Assembly (NCBI GenBank): GCA_017525015.1
Contig: JAFXUK010000004.1
Location: 1 to 64,000 of the forward strand
Length of the DNA: 64,000 nt
From: Bacilli bacterium
GTDB lineage: Bacteria; Bacillota; Bacilli; RF39; UBA660
Reading direction: 5' to 3'
The notes under the pieces are model-generated. The model did not search any database and had not been told where the DNA came from. It saw nothing but the letters and a program-made list of their open reading frames with translations. The position numbers were made by a program, and so were the translations under genes. Numbering within the stretch: position 1 is the first letter of the stretch; each line of letters starts with the position of its first letter. Below are positions 37,201 to 42,831 of this stretch, piece after piece.

Positions 37201-37425
37201 TTCATATCCATCTGTTGTTTTCTTTAATACAAATACTTTATTATTTGGATCTGCCGCACTACAAGATAGATTCTTATATTTTTCAAAAGTAGCTATCTTA
37301 ACTGTTTGCTTATATTTAATAGGGAACAGTGTTGGTGTAGCTTCATTAGCTAAAGCAATTGATATAAACGACAAAAAACATACAAAGATAAAGATTGTAT
37401 ATTTTTTAATATTAGCTATATTCAT
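31216..37425 (-). CDS. Giant Cys-rich secreted protein, putative pilus adhesin
   Basis: The 2069-residue protein has a signal peptide (about 1-26) and no C-terminal membrane anchor or sorting motif. Residues about 255-390 contain InlB-like beta-repeat patterns (EFVGW..., EFKGWRKSSGD...YVAVYE). Near 550-615 an ALCLD segment (Cys553) and an EAVQAANVVI segment (Gln604) recall the Cys and Gln of thioester adhesin domains, though this is only suggestive. Cys residues are frequent over the whole length. Near residue 855 an SSACNKIP motif matches one in the next gene. Placement at the head of the tad genes suggests a pilus tip or surface adhesin. Confidence 0.75.
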   Translation of the reverse strand: MNIANIKKYTIFIFVCFLSFISIALANEATPTLFPIKYKQTVKIATFEKYKNLSCSAADPNNKVFVLKKTTDGYEVTFANIPTSSGEFKVNCTYTDFDVTNELPFVFKYSMANMESEYVVTLDNYDESSATTNLGQELMIEKVISFNLDKGNEYLDINCSVGSSTCILKISDNAQLPEDVELTGQVVYKPVGYDTEIKTKLTIIIYKSAGARAVPGEYGTCEFDTNYWEYSDGVYKSKGLKNIPFPDCKAKSEVNPLLEFVGWVKVTSQSEDYYQTSNYCVSKNPQRGSFDVEPTRYYFACYRFANGIAVYPNGATVAFGDGWTKGVNGAYFKKGENGKVTLPNAEFTGMYNKDKEFKGWRKSSGDSTIYAAGTAVDADGSSYVAVYERTTTVRDYGKTIYVNENSVLKPTGAKVISCKSADESKVKVVSNENSHDCILQGVAKTETDKPIEVVVYGENEYQKTFYITVLSRYGQSEGSDNPFVVDLVPNIVTTYNDYTTLNGYQTDSCNNFSFTEALTGDDRYATTDESSGPINVYYLQSTCIDGQEYYALCLDAGRTSPEYGTTFARTEDIMMNSDFGKMLNYLATNGVFKRIKNREVEAVQAANVVIRLVAILDNMSLSGSFNINDQLHADAYAYYEALAGKIKNITDNDGKIDASKVDEALSDSKLKPGVLNIVADVLKHYQTEKLAEGGTFSRTIDDVKYDIDGNNITITYTGTMTIPGAGTGITASLEGFSETGIVGTVEKWEINDGLSNEYNRTVYNYVVKLKIDATKLEIPSSSNQSVSDSAVSARQESKKISFKLTYETQDTSISDAFIAEPSGTAASGSTQRLIAFNPDDVTLYIYFSPSVQSSACNKIPQLNPDNCMDESCTQVGDNGAFVTTNAFNASLFKASGCCNLLTDEQKYSYLIENVCSSTCTTTTMPAVCDYRPEYTGSADFYDVHEGRNSDGTYKLGGNKACTVYTDAFKGLVEKYETYTQKYDDSGNSIMVDTYKHNRYCRVSCSEDWQLSMDSFGNYVGKNAIAAGSYFAVNKNDMFIGGKRTCYTTFINYGSYEVEGGLGGFEGFTRDIAEQSDILVNAYNDYSLISHVYSDLAGGRPDGSQQFEEENAVGLDATHKYCTQSHVVYYCADENDVMSGTSCTHKASADETPSEVEGEDPTYSCDSWEDVRGTSHSGSLSGSTCSYTYDALKYNQCDAWGFCVTYSLGTSNGFNDKDKCPTAGGGSVDTAAGEYCKMKLDTSDGLPNASGNVSSDPTAYTNVNVIESGKFDELSGELGLGYAYRDVDSARAVLADDEGQSNSKNYKGDRSGQEDGRLGTVGSCNQVPGAGADLGAGVSVQLPPSNEYVPDDSTDEICDGAKFEKCNTVNNGITPPTSFDSTLKRSCDGTGGAHCDNATGEWFRKLVLDNSGAEGVMNGLAGTMQGANNTIVDYGEDMFACQHFELYNTADSQENGMANNQLSTGKFMGTTKQFTRIVSNFSPSISYTYSETEYMTILLDDNIMERYKRYNSSFFGEGCSDMTRNNTGDDNCYNNATNKKVAIKIKAYGNGSDEPVEKDVDLARNYLEMFYYDMNHHGTIQHQLGWAPNTDAAISYGATSNGGAEVTELSCPDGDCDFGDYLTEDNGSVDKRTILCVKGDVIGTATTVVDSLKGGGLRTSVIRDKSPFWTTGLCFITRVNYVQANYIKGSIENSSFYKNKGYWYINDSDVKEHGDNLTEALKNAALRPNGITYLITEEERAKWSILGDYNVFPIKMTTARNLYQYTYTFADIGSYSAGATGRIMGSDQSLISTNNRTCFYEVFEEICLCCGNPINSHVHDSTGIADPDEWAETYTPYVPSSKDYDPDNVKSTLAFNTSTVSLSDMKSDSDRDLGNNWSDNSLFMYDGNDFSTNKGAELLREIDSAGQGDNIYSETPEYSYSITPSGMALIREYNDTHGYEINHNNLTSVSRYSITPYDPDDYSECSDSSLSGCRWDVPKTNDEEDYRENRLISFQHYSSNFLNDFIPNNGTGITVKSSLYGDAPLTMSEECYVREGFTAEEMDDKQQTCRWVDYVQFDKDSGRYFRLSFK

Positions 37426-38174
37426 TACTCTTCACTCTTCTTTCTCTTAATAATATATATAGTGGCAAGTACTCCAATAACTACTATAATGCCTACAATC
37501 AAGTATTTATATCTTGATATAGCTGTAGCAGTTTTACTTACTGGAGTATTGTTATCTTTAATATCAGGATCTTCTCCTTCGTAAGCTTCAAGATTTTTTC
37601 TATAGCTATCTATATTAGTATAAAAAGTTGAGCTATCAATATCGAAAGTAACATATTCCTTACACAAATAATAATCAGGAATACCATTACATGCACTTGA
37701 TTGAGAATAAGTATTAAACATTGGAACAGTCAACCTAATTGTTCTAATCAAATCACCATAGCAGTTATTATAATCAGAATATACTGAAATCGTATAAGTA
37801 ACCATATCCTTAACAGCTAACTGATTAATAGTAATTGATTTATCTGGACCAATATCCCTATAATCAAATCTCATATGTCCATTAGATACGTTACGTCCAG
37901 AATATTCAACATTAATATACATGTTACTAGTTACGTTATATAACTTTATTTGAACATATCGGTTATAACCGGATAGTTCTTGTCCAAAAGAATCTTTATA
38001 GTTTTCTTCAACAACTACCGGCGCAAACGTTACCCTTATATTTGACGCTTGCGTTTTTACAAAGCTCTTATCTACTGCTTTGCATGTGCCATCATCTTCT
38101 TCTGCTAAAACACCCATTGGTAAAGCAAATAATGACACTAAAAAAATAATCAAAAATAACATTTTTTTCTTCAT
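37425..38174 (-). CDS. Secreted membrane-anchored protein sharing a motif with the giant protein
   Basis: The 249-residue protein has a signal peptide (about 1-24), a beta-rich extracellular domain, one C-terminal helix (about 219-242) and a basic tail. Residues 159-165 (SSACNGI) match a motif in the 2069-residue protein, so the two share a subdomain. Its stop overlaps the next start (TAATG), giving tight coupling. It is the first gene of the block. It may anchor or chaperone the giant protein, which is an inference from pairing only. Confidence 0.72.
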   Translation of the reverse strand: MKKKMLFLIIFLVSLFALPMGVLAEEDDGTCKAVDKSFVKTQASNIRVTFAPVVVEENYKDSFGQELSGYNRYVQIKLYNVTSNMYINVEYSGRNVSNGHMRFDYRDIGPDKSITINQLAVKDMVTYTISVYSDYNNCYGDLIRTIRLTVPMFNTYSQSSACNGIPDYYLCKEYVTFDIDSSTFYTNIDSYRKNLEAYEGEDPDIKDNNTPVSKTATAISRYKYLIVGIIVVIGVLATIYIIKRKKSEE

Positions 38175-38202
38175 AATGCACCAACCTTATTTTCTATATA
38201 TA

Positions 38203-38231
38203 ATTTTACCATTAACATTGCAAAATAACAA
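38203..38231 (-). promoter_or_regulatory. Promoter at the head of the Tad/T4SS block
   Basis: On the minus strand TTGTTA (38231-38226), a 17-base spacer and TAAAAT (38208-38203), 29 bases before the first start codon. Confidence 0.6.
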
Positions 38232-38238
38232 TAATAAA

Positions 38239-38267
38239 TTGAAGTTAAAATCTTATTATGATATATT
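38239..38267 (+). promoter_or_regulatory. Promoter of the thioredoxin-like gene
   Basis: TTGAAG (38239-38244), a 17-base spacer and TATATT (38262-38267) with TGA before it. It is divergent from the Tad/T4SS promoter; the two -35 boxes are 7 bases apart. Confidence 0.6.
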
Positions 38268-38283
38268 AATGATGGTGATTTAA

Positions 38284-38739
38284 ATGAAAAATAATATTAT
38301 AAAATGGGGAGTTATAGCAATAGCTGTTTTGGCAATTATTGGAGTGATTTCTTCTGGCTTTATTTTAAGAGCTAAACAAAAAGAATTAGATAAACATCTA
38401 ATAGAATTAAACATGAGTGAATTAAAGGAAAAAATCGAAAATAAAGATACTTTTATCCTTGTAATAACTCAAACAACATGTAGTCATTGTGCTGAATATA
38501 AGCCTACTCTAAAGAAAGTATTATACAAGTACGATATCGTTGGTTACTTTATCGAAGAAGATAAGTTATCTAAACAAGAACTTGGAGAATTAAAAGAAAT
38601 AGCTAATACTTCTGGAACACCTCAAACTATTTTTATTAAAGATGGTGCTGAAGAATCAACTTCAACTAGACTTTCAGGAAATCAACAAGAAAGTCAAATA
38701 ATATCAAGATTAAAGGCTATGGGATATATTAAAGAATAA
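38284..38739 (+). CDS. Membrane-anchored thioredoxin-like protein (CSHC)
   Basis: The 151-residue protein has one N-terminal helix (about 8-27) and a thioredoxin fold facing outside, with the redox motif CSHC in VITQTTCSHCAEYKP (about residues 60-64) and the cis-Pro region SGTPQTIFI. It may reduce or form disulfides on exported proteins. It is divergent from the block that encodes many Cys-containing exported proteins, which makes them plausible substrates (inference). It is first in a three-gene run. Confidence 0.85.
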   Translation: MKNNIIKWGVIAIAVLAIIGVISSGFILRAKQKELDKHLIELNMSELKEKIENKDTFILVITQTTCSHCAEYKPTLKKVLYKYDIVGYFIEEDKLSKQELGELKEIANTSGTPQTIFIKDGAEESTSTRLSGNQQESQIISRLKAMGYIKE

Positions 38740-38752
38740 CAAGGTGATCTAT

Positions 38753-39445
38753 TTGAAAAGTATTAATTTCAAAGAATTAATTAAAGGTATTATTGTTATA
38801 GGAGCTTACTTTGTTTTACCGTATATCCTCGTAATACCTTTAATTTTTTTAACATTTAAAAAAAGGTTAATTTCAAATGAAATATCTACTTTAATATTGT
38901 ATTTAGCATTAGCAACAATATTCGTAGTATATTATCGCAAAGACTTACTAGCTAACTTAAAAGGATTTAAAAAAGAATATAAATTTATTTTAAAAACTAG
39001 TTTAAAATACTGGGGATTAGGTTTCTTAGCAATGTATGTATCATCATTACTAATCCAACTACTACATCTTCCAGAAGTTGCTAATCAAGAAGAAAATATT
39101 CAATTGCTAAAGCAATACCCTATTGTTGAATTTATATTAGCTGGTTTCTTCGCTCCTTTAATTGAAGAACTAGTATTTAGAAGAAGCTTAGTAAAAGCTA
39201 CAACCAATAAACATCTATATGCTTTTACAACTGGAATTATCTTTGCTTTGATACATATAACAACTTCCCTTTCTGAAGGGCCATTAATGCTTTTATATGT
39301 TATACCTTATGCTTCACTAGGTGTTGCTTTTGGTTATGCATATTACAAAACAAAGAATATATTTGGAACAATGATTGTTCATTCATTACATAATTTAATA
39401 ACCTTAACATTAATGTTTATACTAATAAAAGGAGGGTTAATGTGA
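38753..39445 (+). CDS. CPBP family intramembrane metalloprotease
   Basis: The protein of about 230 residues has seven to eight membrane helices and the CPBP/Abi motifs: EELVFRRSL (Glu-Glu and Arg), FALIHIT (His) and HSLHN near the end. CPBP proteases resemble the CAAX protease Rce1, and some bacterial members process peptides or give bacteriocin immunity. I choose the TTG start because AGGTGAT lies 4 bases before it, and the GTG upstream overlaps that site. The stop overlaps the next gene. Confidence 0.88.
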   Translation: MKSINFKELIKGIIVIGAYFVLPYILVIPLIFLTFKKRLISNEISTLILYLALATIFVVYYRKDLLANLKGFKKEYKFILKTSLKYWGLGFLAMYVSSLLIQLLHLPEVANQEENIQLLKQYPIVEFILAGFFAPLIEELVFRRSLVKATTNKHLYAFTTGIIFALIHITTSLSEGPLMLLYVIPYASLGVAFGYAYYKTKNIFGTMIVHSLHNLITLTLMFILIKGGLM

Positions 39446-40353
39446 GAGAAGAAAAAAAGAAAACTAGATATGTAGAAAAAGAAGATGAACCAGAAATAAT
39501 AATTGAAGAAAAAGAAAAAAAAGAACATCCTCGATTAAGAAAAACGATTATTACAATTGGTCTTATCCTACTAGCTATATTTATTTATATTCATAATATT
39601 GAACCAAAACACTTTGTAATTAAAGAATACAAAGTTGAAGATAAAATGATTCCTGAATCGTTCAATGGTATAAAGATAGTTCAATTTAGTGATGTTCATT
39701 ATGGAACAACCGTTAACAAAAAAGAATTAGATAAAATTGTTACCTTAATTAATCAACAAAAACCAGATATAATAGTATTTACTGGTGATTTAATTGATAA
39801 AACTATTATTATAGACGACAGTACTAAAAACGAAATTACAGCATCTTTATCAAAGCTAGAAGCTACTCTATATAAATATGCAATCTACGGTAACGAAGAT
39901 GATGAAAAAGAATATAAAGAAATAATGGAAAATTCTCATTTTAACTTATTAAAAAACGAAACTACTCTACTTTATTATCAAGAAGAAACTCCTATTTTAA
40001 TAAGTGGTTTTGATCCATTAGATTCAAGTCCTAAATATAGCGTTATAGCTGAAAAGAAAGACGATATAGAAACAACAAATCTTTATAAAATAGTTCTAGC
40101 TCATGAACCTGATACAATCTATGAAGTAGTTGATTACAATCCTAATCTTGTTTTAACAGGAAGTACTTTAGGAGGTTCAATCAATATCATAAGACCATGG
40201 TTTGTTCATAAAGCTAAACATTTCTTAGACTATGAAAGAATAAATGAAACTGATTTATATATATCTAACGGTTTAGGAACTAAAGGACTAAACGTTAGAT
40301 TTAATAATTCTCCATCTATTACTTTATATCGTTTATATACTGAAAAAGAATAA
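39442..40353 (+). CDS. Metallophosphoesterase-fold protein with degenerate active site
   Basis: The 303-residue protein has a charged N-terminus, one membrane helix (about 33-48) and a YkuE-like calcineurin-type domain. The first motifs are intact (QFSDVHYG and VFTGDLID). The GNH(D/E) motif reads GNED and the GHxHG motif reads GSTLG, so three metal or catalytic His are lost. One His in VLAHEPD remains. It is likely a poor enzyme or a binding protein. It starts with GTG behind a strong AAAGGAGGG, overlapping the protease stop. Confidence 0.85.
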   Translation: MREEKKKTRYVEKEDEPEIIIEEKEKKEHPRLRKTIITIGLILLAIFIYIHNIEPKHFVIKEYKVEDKMIPESFNGIKIVQFSDVHYGTTVNKKELDKIVTLINQQKPDIIVFTGDLIDKTIIIDDSTKNEITASLSKLEATLYKYAIYGNEDDEKEYKEIMENSHFNLLKNETTLLYYQEETPILISGFDPLDSSPKYSVIAEKKDDIETTNLYKIVLAHEPDTIYEVVDYNPNLVLTGSTLGGSINIIRPWFVHKAKHFLDYERINETDLYISNGLGTKGLNVRFNNSPSITLYRLYTEKE

Positions 40354-40380
40354 AACCAACAAACGTTGGTTTTTACTTTG
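40354..40380 (+). terminator. Terminator of the protease/phosphoesterase-like unit
   Basis: The inverted repeat AAACCAAC-AA-ACGTTGGTTT is followed by T. Confidence 0.75.
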
Positions 40381-40428
40381 GCTTTTAATTTTATTGAAAA
40401 TATAGTATAATTACTAACAGGTGATTAT

Positions 40429-40746
40429 ATGGAATGGTTTCAATATGTAATTATAATAGCTGTTCTACTAATTATTTCATTAGTTGTAATCAAACTTCAT
40501 AGCAAAGATTTCTCTGCTGAAGTAAATAAACTAATAAAATATTTAGGTGGAAAAGATAACATAATTAATGCTGAATGTAATATGTCAAGATTTAAAGTTA
40601 TATTAAAAGATACATCAAAAGTAGATAAAAATGGTATTCAAAAGTTAGGTGCTAAAGGAATCGTTGAAATAGATAATCAATTAAAGATTATTTTTGGAAA
40701 AGATGCTAAGCAACTAAAAGAATACATAAAAGACATACTAAAATAA
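40429..40746 (+). CDS. Membrane-anchored PTS EIIB-like domain
   Basis: The 105-residue protein has one N-terminal helix (about 4-22) and then a glucose-type EIIB-like fold: LIKYLGGKDNIINAECNMSRFKVILKD, KLGAKGIVEIDNQLKIIFG. In true EIIB domains the phosphorylated Cys lies four residues before the R-[LF] pair (C-x-T-R). Here that position is Asn, with a Cys one residue earlier, so phosphotransfer is doubtful. No EIIA or EIIC partner lies nearby. It may be a sensor or a decoy. Confidence 0.75.
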   Translation: MEWFQYVIIIAVLLIISLVVIKLHSKDFSAEVNKLIKYLGGKDNIINAECNMSRFKVILKDTSKVDKNGIQKLGAKGIVEIDNQLKIIFGKDAKQLKEYIKDILK

Positions 40747-40776
40747 AAAAACTCCTATTAAGGAGTTTTTTATTTT
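40747..40776. terminator. Bidirectional terminator, EIIB-like gene / tyrS
   Basis: AAAAAACTCCT-ATTA-AGGAGTTTTTT lies between convergent genes. Confidence 0.85.
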
Positions 40777-42010
40777 AGAAAATTCCAATAAATTGTTTCT
40801 TTTTACCTTTACGAATGATAATCACTTTACCATCAATAGCCATTTTTTCATCAATTATTTCATTTTCATCCGTATGTTTTTCATTATTTAAACTAATAGC
40901 ATTTGCTTCTAACATTTCTCTAGCTTCTCTCTTACTAGAACAAACACCATTATCAACTAACATATCAATTAGTTTAACACCACTTTTTAAAACAATATTA
41001 GGTACTTGTTTTGCTAAAGGAACTAAATCATCTGCAGATAATCCATCTAAAGATCCACCAAATAATGCTTCACTAATTTGAACTGCTTTTTTATACTCTT
41101 CTTCACCATGTAAATCAGTAATAATTTCCTTAGCTAAAGCTTTATGAGCAATTCTTAAATGAGGTGCTTCATTATGTTGTTTTTCAATTTCTTCAATTTC
41201 ATCTGGTGTTAAGAATGTAAGCATTTTTAAATACTTAATAATCATTGAATCCTCAAGATTAATTAAATATTGATACATCTCATAGCTAGATGTTTTATTT
41301 TTGTCTAACCATAAAGCATTACCTTCTGTTTTACCAAATTTCTTACCAGTAGAATCAGTAACTAATGGCATTACCATACCATAAGCTTCTTTACCTAATT
41401 TTTTCTTAATTAATTCAATACCACTAGTTATATTACCCCATTGGTCACTACCAGCAACTTGTAAAGTACAATCTCTATTTTCAAATAACCATAAGAAATC
41501 TAGAGCTTGTAAAATCATATAACTAAATTCTGCATAAGTAATACCAGTTTCCAATCTGGTTTTTACTTTATCCTTAGCTAACATATAACCTACATTAAAG
41601 AATTTACCATAATCTCTTAAGAAATCTAAAACACTTATATCTTTAGTCCAATCATAGTTATTAACTACTTCGAATCCAAAAATCTTTTCTGCTTGATCTC
41701 TTAAACCTTTAATATTCTTCTCTACTTCTTCATAAGTAATCATTGGTCTTTCTGCATCTGGTTTAGGATCACCAATTAATCCAGTTGATCCACCAACAAG
41801 TAGAATTGGATGATGACCATGTTTTGCCAATCTCTTACTTATTAAAAATGAACTATAATGTCCAATATGCATTGAATCTGCAGTTGGATCTGTTCCAATG
41901 TAGAAAGTTAATCCTCCTTTATTTAATTTATCTATTAAATCAGGACTACTAATATCTTGTACTAATCCTCTCCACTCTAGTTCTTCAAAAAAAGTCATTT
42001 CTTTTGCCAT
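40775..42010 (-). CDS. tyrS: Tyrosyl-tRNA synthetase
   Basis: The 411-residue class I enzyme charges tRNA-Tyr. It has the HIGH motif in DPTADSMHIGHYSS, the Tyr/ATP site region AGSDQWGNITSG, the KMSKS-type KFGKTEGNA, and a C-terminal S4-like domain (about 345-411). It is cotranscribed with deoC behind a T-box leader, and its ribosome site (GGAGGGAG) lies inside the end of deoC. Confidence 0.96.
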   Translation of the reverse strand: MAKEMTFFEELEWRGLVQDISSPDLIDKLNKGGLTFYIGTDPTADSMHIGHYSSFLISKRLAKHGHHPILLVGGSTGLIGDPKPDAERPMITYEEVEKNIKGLRDQAEKIFGFEVVNNYDWTKDISVLDFLRDYGKFFNVGYMLAKDKVKTRLETGITYAEFSYMILQALDFLWLFENRDCTLQVAGSDQWGNITSGIELIKKKLGKEAYGMVMPLVTDSTGKKFGKTEGNALWLDKNKTSSYEMYQYLINLEDSMIIKYLKMLTFLTPDEIEEIEKQHNEAPHLRIAHKALAKEIITDLHGEEEYKKAVQISEALFGGSLDGLSADDLVPLAKQVPNIVLKSGVKLIDMLVDNGVCSSKREAREMLEANAISLNNEKHTDENEIIDEKMAIDGKVIIIRKGKKKQFIGIF

Positions 42011-42012
42011 TA

Positions 42013-42657
42013 TTATTCTCCCTCCATTATCTTTATTCCACTACTAGTTCCTATTCTTGTAGCTCCAGCATCAATAAACTTCATTGCCGTGTCATAATCT
42101 CTTATTCCACCACTGGCTTTAATACCAATGTTTTCTTTTTTGTTTTCTCTAATAATATGAACTGCTTCCATAGTTGCACCATGTTCATCAAAACCAGTAG
42201 ATGTTTTAACAAAATCTACATTACATTCATTACATATTTGTGTAATTTTAATTATTTCATCTTCAGTTAAAGCACATTCTTCAATAATTACTTTAAGTAT
42301 TTTACCTTCTGTTAAATTTCTAATCTCTCTAATCTCATTCTCCACATAATAATACTCTTTATCTTTTAAAGCTGCTACATTGATTACCATATCAATTTCA
42401 TCAGCTCCATTTTCTAAAGCATTCTGTGTTTCAAACACTTTAACTTCTGTAGTATTCATACCTAAAGGAAAACCAATTACTGTACATACAGCAACATCAC
42501 TATCCGTTAGTAATTCTTTAGCTAATTTAACGTAATATGGATGAACACATACTGAAGCAAAATTATACTTTATAGCTTCATCACATAATTTTTCTATTTC
42601 TTCTTTTTTAGCTTTACGATTCAAATTAGTATGATCTATATACTTATTAATCTCCAT
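42013..42657 (-). CDS. deoC: Deoxyribose-phosphate aldolase
   Basis: The 214-residue enzyme cleaves 2-deoxyribose 5-phosphate to glyceraldehyde 3-phosphate and acetaldehyde. The N-terminal YIDHTNL, the Schiff-base region FVKTSTGF (Lys about 151) and the IKASGGIRD phosphate loop are present. It stands between a T-box and tyrS with only two bases to tyrS, so this catabolic enzyme is placed under amino-acid control. No other deo genes are near, although a thymidine kinase is about 10 kb away. Confidence 0.94.
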   Translation of the reverse strand: MEINKYIDHTNLNRKAKKEEIEKLCDEAIKYNFASVCVHPYYVKLAKELLTDSDVAVCTVIGFPLGMNTTEVKVFETQNALENGADEIDMVINVAALKDKEYYYVENEIREIRNLTEGKILKVIIEECALTEDEIIKITQICNECNVDFVKTSTGFDEHGATMEAVHIIRENKKENIGIKASGGIRDYDTAMKFIDAGATRIGTSSGIKIMEGE

Positions 42658-42667
42658 ATTATCACCT

Positions 42668-42808
42668 CTTAAACAAAAAAAGATTCATAATCTAAGGACG
42701 CTTTAGCGCGGTACCACCTTAGTTTATGAATCTTATCATACACTTTATCTCTTAACGCGAGCAACGTTTTAGCTCCAGAGTCGTAAATTCCTTCATCGCT
42801 AATTGCAT
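42668..42808 (-). promoter_or_regulatory. T-box leader of deoC-tyrS
   Basis: The minus-strand RNA contains the T-box sequence AAGGTGGTACCGCG (42720-42707) and a terminator with arms AGATTCATAA/TTATGAATCT followed by seven U (to 42674). In the antiterminator the T-box pairs with the NCCA end of uncharged tRNA. The tyrS context implies tRNA-Tyr. A UAC triplet lies in the upstream stem region (GAAUUUACGAC) and is a candidate specifier. The leader is short (about 140 nt). A TATAAT (42817-42812) lies upstream. Confidence 0.9.
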
Positions 42809-42831
42809 CATATTATAGCAAATATTTTTAA

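Noticed and set aside
11257..38174. An integrative conjugative element or prophage
   Set aside because: There is a VirB4/VirD4/VirB6 set, but no relaxase, integrase, replication or oriT-associated gene, no flanking att repeats that I can see, and ordinary housekeeping genes on both sides.
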